Below the pieces are notes generated by a model. That model saw nothing but the letters and a program-made list of their open reading frames with translations. It was not told the DNA's origin and did not search any database. A stretch of DNA of 64,000 nt from Noviherbaspirillum cavernae (GTDB lineage Bacteria > Pseudomonadota > Gammaproteobacteria > Burkholderiales > Burkholderiaceae_D): NCBI RefSeq assembly GCF_003590875.1, contig NZ_QYUN01000002.1:3596001-3660000 (forward strand), read 5' to 3'. Positions 43,097 through 51,352 of the stretch are shown piece after piece. A program made the position numbers and the translations under genes. The first letter of the stretch is position 1; each line of letters begins with the position of its first letter.

Positions 43097-44344
43097 ATGC
43101 CAGATTATCTCGACTCACTCGAAACCCGCGATCCCGAGCAGCGCGAACGCGATCTGATGCAGCGCCTGCCGCAACTGGTGGCGCACGCGCAAGTCGCGCC
43201 GGGCTGGTCGCGCCTGCTCGCCGGCGTCGATGCCGCGGACGTCCGCAGCCGCGCGGCGCTGGCGCAGTTGCCGGTCACGCGCAAGTCGGACCTGCACGCA
43301 CTGCAGCAGGAAGACCCGCCCTTCGGCGGCCTCACCGCGACCCCGGTGCAGCAGCTGCGGCGGCTGTTCATGTCGCCGGGGCCGATCTTCGATCCCGAGG
43401 GGCGCGGCGAGGACTGGTGGCGCTTTGCGCGGCCGATGGCGGCGATCGGGCTGCGCGCCGGCCACATCGTGCAGAACTGCTTTTCCTATCACTTCACGCC
43501 CGCCGCCTTCATGGCCGAAGGCGGCGCGGCGAAAATCGGCTGCGCGGTGATCCCGGCCGGTATCGGCCAGACCGAGATGCAGGTGCAGGCGATGGCCGCG
43601 CTGAAACCGGATGCCTATGTCGGCACGCCGTCCTTCCTCAAGATCATCATCGAGAAGGCGCGCGAGATGGGCGCCGACATCGGCAGCGTGCAGCGCGCGC
43701 TGGTCGGCGCGGAGGCGCTGCCGCCCTCGCTGCGCACATGGCTGCAGGGCAACGGCGTGCCGCACGTGCTGCAGATGTACGGCTCGGCCGACGTCGGCAA
43801 CATCGCCTACGAAACGCAGAGCGGCGGCGCGGTGAATCCCGGCATGGTGCTCGATGAAGAGCTGATCCTGGAAATCGTGCGGCCCGGCACCGGCGACCCG
43901 GTGGCCGAGGGCGAGGTCGGCGAGGTGGTCGTCACCTCCTTCAACCCCGATTACCCGCTGATCCGCTTCGGCACCGGCGACCTGTCGGCAGTGCTGGCCG
44001 GCGTTTCGCCGTGCGGCCGCACCAATGTCCGCATCAAGGGCTGGATGGGCCGCGCCGACCAGACCACCAAGGTGCGCGCGATGTTCGTGCATCCGTCGCA
44101 GGTGGCCGAAGTCGCCCGGCGCTACCCGGAAATCCTCAAGGCGCGCCTGATCGTCAGCGGCGAAATCGGCAAGGATGTGATGACCCTGCATTGCGAAGTG
44201 GACAGCGCCGCCCGCATCGACGAGAACGCCATCGTCGAGACGATCCGCGACGTGACCAAGCTGCGCGGCGGCGTGCAGTTGGTTGCGCGCGGCAGCCTGC
44301 CGAACGACGGCAAGGTCATCGAGGATGCGCGCAAGTACGATTAG
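43097..44344 (+). CDS. Phenylacetate-CoA ligase-like adenylating enzyme
   Basis: 415 residues from the ATG at 43097. The PaaK pattern includes SRAALAQLPVTRKSDLHALQ, YVGTPSFLKIIIEKAREMGA, LQMYGSADVGNIAYETQSGG and a C-terminal GRTNVRIKGWMGRADQTTKV with the conserved catalytic Lys region. The family activates aryl acids as AMP esters and then CoA thioesters. It is slightly shorter than typical PaaK (about 430), with a weakened phosphate loop (FMSPGPIFDPEGRG). With the upstream AMP ligase and Liv importer it suggests aromatic or related acid use. Confidence 0.88.
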   Translation: MPDYLDSLETRDPEQRERDLMQRLPQLVAHAQVAPGWSRLLAGVDAADVRSRAALAQLPVTRKSDLHALQQEDPPFGGLTATPVQQLRRLFMSPGPIFDPEGRGEDWWRFARPMAAIGLRAGHIVQNCFSYHFTPAAFMAEGGAAKIGCAVIPAGIGQTEMQVQAMAALKPDAYVGTPSFLKIIIEKAREMGADIGSVQRALVGAEALPPSLRTWLQGNGVPHVLQMYGSADVGNIAYETQSGGAVNPGMVLDEELILEIVRPGTGDPVAEGEVGEVVVTSFNPDYPLIRFGTGDLSAVLAGVSPCGRTNVRIKGWMGRADQTTKVRAMFVHPSQVAEVARRYPEILKARLIVSGEIGKDVMTLHCEVDSAARIDENAIVETIRDVTKLRGGVQLVARGSLPNDGKVIEDARKYD

Positions 44345-44569
44345 CCGGAACCTGCGCCAGGATATCCATCCGTCATCCCGGCGCGCACCGGGACCGGAGT
44401 GAGGTGCGCCTCGTCCGGCCGGACCACTCTTTTTCCTCGCTAAAATTTACTCCAGAGCAACACCGTTGTAACATGCCTGCATCACGATGAGGGCATGCGT
44501 GGCGCTGCGTGCGGCGCGGCCTTGCCCGACAACTCCGCACCCTGCCATTGCGGCGGAAGGCAGAACGAC

Positions 44570-46165
44570 ATGAGCAAGAACAAGCGATTGCAAAAAGGGC
44601 TGGATGATCTGGAAGCCGCGCTGCACCAGTGGCTGGGCGCCTTCGAGAACAAGGACCGTCTGGTCGCCGTGCACCAGCACTTGAAGGGCCTGGCAGAGTC
44701 GGCCCGCAGTTCCGGCGTGGGCGAATTGAGCGCGCGCGCCCTGCGCATCGAGAAACCGCTGGCGGCACTGGTCGCAAATCCCGGTCTGGCCGCGCAAAGC
44801 GCGATCCAGACGGCGGCCGCGCTGCAGGAATTGCTGGCATGGGACGCCGCCGTGCCGCCGCAGCACGGCGGGCCGCCGGCATCACAGCCGCAGCAGGTCG
44901 CGCCCAAGGGCGCCACCGCAGCGCCGATCTATCTGTTCAACAGCAATCCGCTGCTCGGCGAAGATACCGCGATGCAGCTGCGCTATTTCGGCCACAGCGT
45001 GGTGGTGGTCAGCGATATCGAGCGCGTCGGCAGCGCCATCGAAAAACGTCCCCCGTCGGCGCTCATCTTCGACTTCGAATACCGCGAAGACCTGATGGCG
45101 AAGGTGGCGGCACTGGCGCACGCGCGTCGCCCCCCCAATCGGCATTATCCGATCGCCGTGATCTCGACCCGCGGCAATTTCAAGGCGCGCCTGGCCGCGG
45201 CGCGCGCCGGCGTGGACTGCTACTTCACCAAGCCGGTGGACGCCGCCGCCCTGATCGACCGGCTCGACGCGTTGATCGTGTCGAAGGTGGCGCATCCCTT
45301 CCGTATCCTCTTCATCAGCGACGACCCGGCCGGCGCCGCGCAATACAGCGACGTGCTGCGCGAAGCGCAGATGGATACGCGAATGCTGCACAAGCCGGCC
45401 GAGATTTTCGAGGCCTTCGAGGAGTACCGGCCCGAACTGGTGGTGATGGACGTGCACACCGCCGCATGCAGCGGCATCGATCTGACCCGCCTGATCCGGC
45501 AGAACAACGTCTACCTCGACGTGCCGATCGTGTTCCTGTCGCACGACGACAGTCTGTCGCACGAACTCGATGCGATCAACTCCGGTGCCGACGATTTCCT
45601 CGCCAAGCCGGTCGATCCGGCGCACCTGATTTCCTCGCTGTCGAGCCGTGCCGAACGCTACCGCGCGCTGCGCGGACTGATCATGCGCGACAGCCTCACC
45701 GGCCTGTTCAACCATTCCGCCATCAAGGAAACGCTGGCGCGCGAAGTGGCCAGCAGCGAGCGCACCCGCACGCCGGTCACGCTGGCGATGATCGACATCG
45801 ATTTCTTCAAGCGCGTCAATGACACCCATGGCCATCCGGTCGGCGACCATGTGATCCGCACCTTGTCGCGCCTCTTGCAGCAGCGGCTGCGACGCGGCGA
45901 CGTGGTCGGGCGCTACGGCGGCGAGGAGTTCGCGGTGATCCTGCCGGCGACGCCGGCGACGGCCGCCATCGGCGTGCTCGACGAAATCCGCGAGGCCTTC
46001 TCCCGCATCCGCCATCATGCGGACGAAGGCGACTTCACCGCCAGCTTTTCCGCCGGCGTGGCCGATGTCACCGCGCACGAAACCGCCGACGCGCTGTTTC
46101 GCGCCGCCGATGCGGCGCTGTACGAAGCCAAGCACAAGGGCCGCAACCGGATCGAAGCGGGATAA
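44570..46165 (+). CDS. Response-regulator diguanylate cyclase (Hpt-like, REC, REC, GGDEF)
   Basis: 531 residues from the ATG at 44570. Residues 1-100 are helical and Hpt-like, but the canonical HxLKG reads QHLKG, with Gln36 at the phospho-His position. A first receiver-like domain (about 123-245) and a second receiver (about 250-365) follow, the latter with ELVVMDVHTAACSGIDLTRL and FLAKPVD. The cyclase domain (370-531) has RYGGEEFAVILPA and an RxxD (RRGD) five residues upstream, the product-inhibition I-site. It makes cyclic di-GMP. An IS5-family pair is inserted just downstream. Confidence 0.93.
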   Translation: MSKNKRLQKGLDDLEAALHQWLGAFENKDRLVAVHQHLKGLAESARSSGVGELSARALRIEKPLAALVANPGLAAQSAIQTAAALQELLAWDAAVPPQHGGPPASQPQQVAPKGATAAPIYLFNSNPLLGEDTAMQLRYFGHSVVVVSDIERVGSAIEKRPPSALIFDFEYREDLMAKVAALAHARRPPNRHYPIAVISTRGNFKARLAAARAGVDCYFTKPVDAAALIDRLDALIVSKVAHPFRILFISDDPAGAAQYSDVLREAQMDTRMLHKPAEIFEAFEEYRPELVVMDVHTAACSGIDLTRLIRQNNVYLDVPIVFLSHDDSLSHELDAINSGADDFLAKPVDPAHLISSLSSRAERYRALRGLIMRDSLTGLFNHSAIKETLAREVASSERTRTPVTLAMIDIDFFKRVNDTHGHPVGDHVIRTLSRLLQQRLRRGDVVGRYGGEEFAVILPATPATAAIGVLDEIREAFSRIRHHADEGDFTASFSAGVADVTAHETADALFRAADAALYEAKHKGRNRIEAG

Positions 46166-46197
46166 CTGCGCCAGGCGCGCCGCCATAAGCTTAGAGC

Positions 46198-46668
46198 CTA
46201 TCCCAGTAGGCCTATGCTTCGCCAGGTGATAATGCCGCAGGCGAGATGAAGGAACGCGAGATGGTTCTTCGCCTTCTTGGCCCAACGAATCAGCAAGCCA
46301 CGAAACCGGTTCAGCCAGCTATGCGTACGCTCCACCACCCAGCGGCGGGCTCTCGTTCCCGTCTGCCGCTGCTGCGCTTCCTCCCCGCGTGACCGGATGT
46401 GCGCCCGGTAGCCCAATTCAAGCGCCAACTGCTGGATCTGCGGATAGTCATAGCCCTTGTCCAGGCACAGTCCTTGTGGCCACACCGCAAGCAATGACGG
46501 TCGCCCCACTTCCAGCGACTCCAGTGTCGGTCGCGCCAGCTTCATGTCATGGCGGTTCGCACCATCAATGACGATGGCCAGGGGAATGCCGTGTGCGTCC
46601 GTCAGCAGGCTGCGCTTGACGCCGCCTTTGCCGCGATCCGTTGGATTGGGGCCGATTTTTTTCCCCAC
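46198..46668 (-). CDS. IS5-family transposase OrfB (copy 1)
   Basis: Up to 156 residues in the -1 frame. Contains IVIDGANRHDMKL (second catalytic Asp), CLDKGYDYPQIQQL and RARRWVVERTHSWLNRFRGL (catalytic Glu with the Y/R-type E signature). It is probably expressed mainly as an OrfA-OrfB frameshift fusion of about 270 residues. It ends 5 bases from the IS end. Confidence 0.92.
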   Translation of the reverse strand: MGKKIGPNPTDRGKGGVKRSLLTDAHGIPLAIVIDGANRHDMKLARPTLESLEVGRPSLLAVWPQGLCLDKGYDYPQIQQLALELGYRAHIRSRGEEAQQRQTGTRARRWVVERTHSWLNRFRGLLIRWAKKAKNHLAFLHLACGIITWRSIGLLG

Positions 46669-47023
46669 CCAGAGGAGCCTTGGTCATCGCGCCGTCGAGT
46701 GACAGCCAGGACCAGTCGATTTCCCGCAACGCCGCTGCCGACAACAGCCCATGCATCCAGAACTCCTCGAACACGCCGGCATCAACCCATTCCTGAAAGC
46801 GCCGATGCGCCGAACTGCTGGAACAAATGCCGGTACCGTTCAATGCATTCCACTGGCAACCGGTACGCAACACGAACAAGATCGCATCCATGGCTGCCCG
46901 GTCGCAGACACGCGGGTTATGGCAGCCCAGCGGATGTGGCTTGCGTGGCGGTAAAAGCGGCTCCATTTGCGCCCAGAGTCTGTCTGGCAAACGCCAGCCG
47001 TCGTCCTGCTTGACCATGCCCAT
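46565..47023 (-). CDS. IS5-family transposase OrfA (copy 1)
   Basis: 152 residues. An N-terminal DUF4096-type domain (RLPDRLWAQMEPLLPPRKPH, AILFVLRTGCQWNALNGTGI) is followed by the first catalytic Asp in WLSLDGAMTKAP. The frame runs off into basic out-of-frame sequence after GGEKNRPQSN. A run of seven A on the coding strand (46660 region, GGGGAAAAAAATCGG) allows a -1 shift into OrfB to make the full DDE enzyme, as in IS427-group elements. Confidence 0.92.
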   Translation of the reverse strand: MGMVKQDDGWRLPDRLWAQMEPLLPPRKPHPLGCHNPRVCDRAAMDAILFVLRTGCQWNALNGTGICSSSSAHRRFQEWVDAGVFEEFWMHGLLSAAALREIDWSWLSLDGAMTKAPLGGEKNRPQSNGSRQRRRQAQPADGRTRHSPGHRH

Positions 47024-47112
47024 GTCGAACCTCCTTCGCCAACATGCGCTTGGACCACCATTTACCTCGCAATTTCCCTTGCCGACGGCCTACCGGGATA
47101 GGCTCTTAGAGC

Positions 47113-47583
47113 CTATCCCAGTAGGCCTATGCTTCGCCAGGTGATAATGCCGCAGGCGAGATGAAGGAACGCGAGATGGTTCTTCGCCTTCTTGGCCCAA
47201 CGAATCAGCAAGCCACGAAACCGGTTCAGCCAGCTATGCGTACGCTCCACCACCCAGCGGCGGGCTCTCGTTCCCGTCTGCCGCTGCTGCGCTTCCTCCC
47301 CGCGTGACCGGATGTGCGCCCGGTAGCCCAATTCAAGCGCCAACTGCTGGATCTGCGGATAGTCATAGCCCTTGTCCAGGCACAGTCCTTGTGGCCACAC
47401 CGCAAGCAATGACGGTCGCCCCACTTCCAGCGACTCCAGTGTCGGTCGCGCCAGCTTCATGTCATGGCGGTTCGCACCATCAATGACGATGGCCAGGGGA
47501 ATGCCGTGTGCGTCCGTCAGCAGGCTGCGCTTGACGCCGCCTTTGCCGCGATCCGTTGGATTGGGGCCGATTTTTTTCCCCAC
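47113..47583 (-). CDS. IS5-family transposase OrfB (copy 2)
   Basis: Identical to the copy-1 OrfB: second Asp and catalytic Glu, read by -1 frameshift from OrfA. Confidence 0.92.
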   Translation of the reverse strand: MGKKIGPNPTDRGKGGVKRSLLTDAHGIPLAIVIDGANRHDMKLARPTLESLEVGRPSLLAVWPQGLCLDKGYDYPQIQQLALELGYRAHIRSRGEEAQQRQTGTRARRWVVERTHSWLNRFRGLLIRWAKKAKNHLAFLHLACGIITWRSIGLLG

Positions 47584-47938
47584 CCAGAGGAGCCTTGGTC
47601 ATCGCGCCGTCGAGTGACAGCCAGGACCAGTCGATTTCCCGCAACGCCGCTGCCGACAACAGCCCATGCATCCAGAACTCCTCGAACACGCCGGCATCAA
47701 CCCATTCCTGAAAGCGCCGATGCGCCGAACTGCTGGAACAAATGCCGGTACCGTTCAATGCATTCCACTGGCAACCGGTACGCAACACGAACAAGATCGC
47801 ATCCATGGCTGCCCGGTCGCAGACACGCGGGTTATGGCAGCCCAGCGGATGTGGCTTGCGTGGCGGTAAAAGCGGCTCCATTTGCGCCCAGAGTCTGTCT
47901 GGCAAACGCCAGCCGTCGTCCTGCTTGACCATGCCCAT
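47480..47938 (-). CDS. IS5-family transposase OrfA (copy 2)
   Basis: Identical to the copy-1 OrfA: DUF4096-type N-terminus and first catalytic Asp, with the same A7 slippery site. Confidence 0.92.
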   Translation of the reverse strand: MGMVKQDDGWRLPDRLWAQMEPLLPPRKPHPLGCHNPRVCDRAAMDAILFVLRTGCQWNALNGTGICSSSSAHRRFQEWVDAGVFEEFWMHGLLSAAALREIDWSWLSLDGAMTKAPLGGEKNRPQSNGSRQRRRQAQPADGRTRHSPGHRH

Positions 47939-48033
47939 GTCGAACCTCCTTCGCCAACATGCGCTTGGACCACCATTTACCTCGCAATTTCCCTTGCCGA
48001 CGGCCTACCGGGATAGGCTCTTAGTAAGCGGCC

Positions 48034-48333
48034 CTATTTTCCGTCCTGCTTTTCGTCCTGCTTTTCGACCTTCTTCTTGCGCGGCACATCCAGCGGGTTG
48101 ACCGGCGACGGCTCCGGCGTCTGGTTGACCACCGCATCGACCCCGCGCTCTGCCCGCAGATCGGTATCGACCTGGCCGCTCATCAAATCGTCATACGCCT
48201 GCCTGATCTTGCGGCGCGGACCGCTCGACTGGCTGTCGGCCGATTCGTCGCGCTCATTCGGCAGGCGCGGCGTGGCATCCTCGCGCAGGGGCGGGCCGGT
48301 TTTCACTTCGGTTTCCTGTGAGGCATTTTTCAT
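48034..48333 (-). CDS. Hypothetical small charged protein
   Basis: 99 residues from the ATG at 48333, chosen because AAGGATTGCC precedes it; the open frame upstream is not protein-like. Hydrophilic and probably disordered, with a helical centre (KIRQAYDDLMSGQVDTDLRA) and a C-terminal Lys/Asp/Gln run (RKKKVEKQDEKQDGK). No family recognised. The nearby IS5 pair ends 14 bp beyond its 3' end. Confidence 0.6.
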   Translation of the reverse strand: MKNASQETEVKTGPPLREDATPRLPNERDESADSQSSGPRRKIRQAYDDLMSGQVDTDLRAERGVDAVVNQTPEPSPVNPLDVPRKKKVEKQDEKQDGK

Positions 48334-48504
48334 GGCAATCCTTGCAGGCTTGTCGGCAATATTCATTCGAGCCGGCGGCTGGGCAAAGATTCCCCGCTGC
48401 ACAGAATCTGTGCAGCCGAGTCGCGTTGTCATTCCGAGTGAAGGCGAGAAATCCCTGCAAGGCATGGCCGTGGGGAAGATTCCTCACGGCGCTCGACAAC
48501 GACG

Positions 48505-48960
48505 CTAAATGGCATCCAGGCTGGTCCTGGCTTGCTGCCCGCAAAACCGGCCGCCGCAGCCGGATGGATGTGCGGGATCGCAGAACTTGTTGCCGCGACG
48601 CCGGGCGCAATCCGCGCGCGACGTCGCCTTGACCCCCTCGACATGTTTCTTCGCTGCCAGTTGCGGCAGCTGAAATACCGTCTTCGCGTGCGAGTGCGCC
48701 ATGGACAGATGGTGCATGCGGTCGCCGCTGCCCGGTATGTGCAGGTTCTGCGGTGTGGCAGTTCTTCCGGAAGCGTGATTTTCCGCCGGAGCGCCTTGAG
48801 ACGTGCCTCCCTGGGCAACGGCGTCCGCCAGCGGCCCGGTGGGTGCCGGCGGCGATGCTGGCCAATCCGGCGGCGTGGGCCTGGCCGGCTTTTTCCCGGC
48901 ACCCTTTCCCGGTAGCGCCCCGGGGGTCTTTTTATGATCGCCGAATGATTTGGAACTCAT
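48505..48960 (-). CDS. Doubtful hypothetical protein
   Basis: 151 residues from the ATG at 48960. Low-complexity Pro/Ala/Lys-rich N-terminal half (GKGAGKKPARPTPPDWPASP), then a more ordinary stretch (MHHLSMAHSHAKTVFQLPQL, AAKKHVEGVKATSR) and a Cys-containing tail. An overlapping minus-strand frame (48429-48902) competes. No homologue recognised, so this may not be a gene. The 304 bases from 48961 to 49264 hold no convincing gene. Confidence 0.35.
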   Translation of the reverse strand: MSSKSFGDHKKTPGALPGKGAGKKPARPTPPDWPASPPAPTGPLADAVAQGGTSQGAPAENHASGRTATPQNLHIPGSGDRMHHLSMAHSHAKTVFQLPQLAAKKHVEGVKATSRADCARRRGNKFCDPAHPSGCGGRFCGQQARTSLDAI

Positions 48961-49203
48961 GGCATGGTCTTGGCAAGAGGATTCGCTCGCAGGATGAGTG
49001 GGCAATGCGGCCGCACCGGTTCCCCATGCCTGAAATTTCCCCCTGGAATGGACTGGAATACGGGCGGCACAATCGTGTCCGTGCGCCGTGTCCGTGCGGC
49101 ATCCCTTGCGGTGGATCGTGCTTTTCGCGCTTATTTTCTCGCTCGCGCCGCGCTCTGCCTAAGATGAGATGGGTCGCGCAACAAGATCTCCTCCGGCACG
49201 GAA

Positions 49204-49216
49204 CTCAGGACACTAG
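49204..49216. repeat. Solitary MITE terminus
   Basis: CTCAGGACACTAG matches the right end of the 163-bp element exactly, but no left end or body is visible upstream. A remnant about 50 bp ahead of the transporter start. Confidence 0.6.
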
Positions 49217-49264
49217 ATGCGCCGACCGAACCCGCAATGCATCACTGTGCAAGGAGATCCGGCA

Positions 49265-50971
49265 ATGGAGGAAATTGCTGCGCTGCTGCATCGGCGTCCC
49301 GAACTGGCCTTGTTCGCCGCCATCCTGCTCGGCCAGATCATCGGGCGCATTCACGTCAAGGTCTTCAGCTTCGGTTCGGTGGTCGGCACCATGATCGCCG
49401 GGATTCTGATCGGCATTTTCGCCGCGCCGCCGCTGCCAGACCTGATGCGCTGGGTGTTCTTCTACCTTTTCCTGTTTTCCATCGGCTACTCGGTCGGGCC
49501 GCAGTTTTTCGGCAGCCTGCGCAAGGAGGCCATCCCGCAGATCGTGCTGTCCATCACGCTCGGCGTGACCGGCCTGATCACCGTCGTCGCCGTCGCGATC
49601 GTGCTGGACTTCGACGAGGGCACTGCCGTCGGCCTGCTCTCCGGCGGGCTGACCCAGTCGGCGGCGCTTGGCACCGGACTGAACGCGATTGCCGCACTGC
49701 CGCTTCCCGATGACATCAAGGCGAGCATGTCGGGCGCGGCGCCATTGGCCGATGCGATCACCTACGGCTTCGGCGACCTCGGCCTGATCCTGTTTCTGAC
49801 CGTCGGCGCGCCGCTGCTTCTGCGCATCAACCTCAAGGCCGAGGCGAAGGCGCTCGAAAATGAACTGGCAGGCGGCGAGGCGGCAGACAGTCTGTTCGGC
49901 GGCCGCTTCTACGCGTTTCGCGGCTACCGGGTCGAGAATCCGTCGCTGTTCGGCGTGACGGTGGACGAACTGGAACAGCGTCATGCGGCCGGACGCCTGT
50001 CGGTGCAGCGGATCAGGCGCGATGGCACGCTGCTGCAAGTGCGTCCCGACACCCCCATCCGGCACGGCGACTGGATCGTTGCCGGCGGAAACCGCGCGGC
50101 CTTCGTCCATGCCGAAAGCGAGATCGGGACGGAAAGCGACGATGCGGAACTGCTGGCGATCCCGCTCAAATCGGCCAACGTGGTCATCACCAACAAGGCG
50201 GTGATCGGCCTCAGCATCGGCGAAGCGCGGGCAGACCGGTATTTTTCGCGCGGCGTGTATCTGGATTCCATCACGCGCGGCGAGCAAGAGCTGCCGCGCT
50301 CGCCCGGGACGCGCGTCCAGCGCGGCGACGTGGTGCACATCATCGGCTCGCCGCAGGACGTCGAACGCGCCGCCGCCGCAGGCGGCTTTGTCGAGCGCGA
50401 CAGCGGCAAGACCGATCTCACCTTCCTGGCGGCGGGCATCATCTGCGGCGTGCTGATCGGCCTCTACACGATCGACATCGACAACATTCCACTCGGACTC
50501 GGCATCGCCGGCGGCATTCTCGTCGTCGGACTCATCGCGGGATGGGCGCGCAGCCGTTATCCGGTTTTCGGTTCGATGCCGGAGGCCGCACAGCGCGTGC
50601 TGGCCGACATCGGCCTGACCGTTTTCATCGCCATCGTCGGTCTCACTGCCGGCCCGCACGCGGTGGAGGCGTATCACACGCGCGGCGGAATCTTCTTCGC
50701 CAGCATATTTTTCGGCGGCATGATCGTGACGCTGGTGCCGCCGCTGGTGGCGCTGCTGGTGGGGAAGTTCCTTCTCAAGATCAATCCGCTGCTGCTGATC
50801 GCCGGCATCGCCGGCGCACAGACCTGCACACCGGGATTGAATGCCTTGCGCGACGCGAGCGGCAGCAATATCGTCGCGCTTGGTTATACGGTGCCTTACG
50901 CCATCGGCAACATCATCCTGACCATCTGGGGGCCCATCGTGGTGGCGATCCTGCAGGCGCTGCGGCATTGA
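49265..50971 (+). CDS. AspT/YidE/YbjL-family antiporter with two duplicated membrane domains
   Basis: 568 residues from the ATG at 49265 (AAGGAG 10 bp upstream). An N-terminal membrane half (about 10-195; SVVGTMIAGILIGIFAAPPL, GLLSGGLTQSAALGTGLNAI) is followed by a soluble region with two RCK_C/TrkA-C-like segments (about 215-385), and a second membrane half repeats the motif (VALLVGKFLLKINPLLLIAG, QTCTPGLNALRDASGSNIVA). This layout is that of the aspartate:alanine exchanger family. No aspartate decarboxylase gene is adjacent, so the substrate is open. Confidence 0.92.
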   Translation: MEEIAALLHRRPELALFAAILLGQIIGRIHVKVFSFGSVVGTMIAGILIGIFAAPPLPDLMRWVFFYLFLFSIGYSVGPQFFGSLRKEAIPQIVLSITLGVTGLITVVAVAIVLDFDEGTAVGLLSGGLTQSAALGTGLNAIAALPLPDDIKASMSGAAPLADAITYGFGDLGLILFLTVGAPLLLRINLKAEAKALENELAGGEAADSLFGGRFYAFRGYRVENPSLFGVTVDELEQRHAAGRLSVQRIRRDGTLLQVRPDTPIRHGDWIVAGGNRAAFVHAESEIGTESDDAELLAIPLKSANVVITNKAVIGLSIGEARADRYFSRGVYLDSITRGEQELPRSPGTRVQRGDVVHIIGSPQDVERAAAAGGFVERDSGKTDLTFLAAGIICGVLIGLYTIDIDNIPLGLGIAGGILVVGLIAGWARSRYPVFGSMPEAAQRVLADIGLTVFIAIVGLTAGPHAVEAYHTRGGIFFASIFFGGMIVTLVPPLVALLVGKFLLKINPLLLIAGIAGAQTCTPGLNALRDASGSNIVALGYTVPYAIGNIILTIWGPIVVAILQALRH

Positions 50972-51030
50972 CGCGCCGCCTTGCGCGCCCGTGATGTCGC
51001 AACGCGCAAGGTGCTGTGCGCGCTGCCCTG

Positions 51031-51333
51031 CTACACGCCTTCGACAATGAACAGCCGCCCGATCGAATTGGCGAGGCGGACCTCTTTCGCCTTGCCGTAC
51101 TCCACCGAGTCATACCAGCTGCGGGCCTGCTCCAGCGACGGGAACTCGACGATCACGGTGCGCCGCCCGCTGTTGTGCTCGGCGTCCTCGCCTTCCATCT
51201 GATGGCGCTCACCGCCACGCACGAGAAACCGCCCGCCGTATTGCGCGACGGTGGGCGTGGTCAGCACGCGATACTGCTCGTAGGGCTGCGGGTTGGTGAC
51301 GACAATTTCCGCAACGACATAGGCTTTTTTCAC
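51031..51333 (-). CDS. DUF1330-family protein
   Basis: 100 residues from the GTG at 51333, with GGAAAGGAAATT upstream. KKAYVVAEIVVTNPQPYEQY, YGGRFLVRGGERHQMEGED and VIVEFPSLEQARSWYDSVEY are the standard DUF1330 ABM-like pattern. The molecular role is unknown. It follows the nitronate monooxygenase-like gene by about 20 bp in the same direction and is likely co-transcribed. Confidence 0.92.
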   Translation of the reverse strand: MKKAYVVAEIVVTNPQPYEQYRVLTTPTVAQYGGRFLVRGGERHQMEGEDAEHNSGRRTVIVEFPSLEQARSWYDSVEYGKAKEVRLANSIGRLFIVEGV

Positions 51334-51352
51334 AATTTCCTTTCCGGGCGTA

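Larger units (their letters stand above)
46194..47105. mobile_element. IS5-family (IS427-like) insertion sequence, copy 1
   Basis: 912 bp with terminal inverted repeats GAGCCTATCCC / GGGATAGGCTC. Flanked by TTA on both sides (46191-46193 and 47106-47108), a 3-bp target duplication of TNA type. It carries two overlapping minus-strand reading frames encoding the transposase. An identical second copy follows directly. Confidence 0.95.
47109..48020. mobile_element. IS5-family insertion sequence, copy 2 (tandem)
   Basis: Same 912 bp as copy 1, offset by exactly 915 bp, and sharing the TTA at 47106-47108. A third TTA at 48021-48023 flanks the right end. The encoded proteins are identical in both copies, so the duplication is very recent or is an assembly artefact. 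Confidence 0.95.

Noticed and set aside
48429..48902. 157-codon minus-strand frame overlapping 48505-48960
   Set aside because: Arg/Pro-rich with no start signal; the alternative frame is somewhat more protein-like, and neither is certain.
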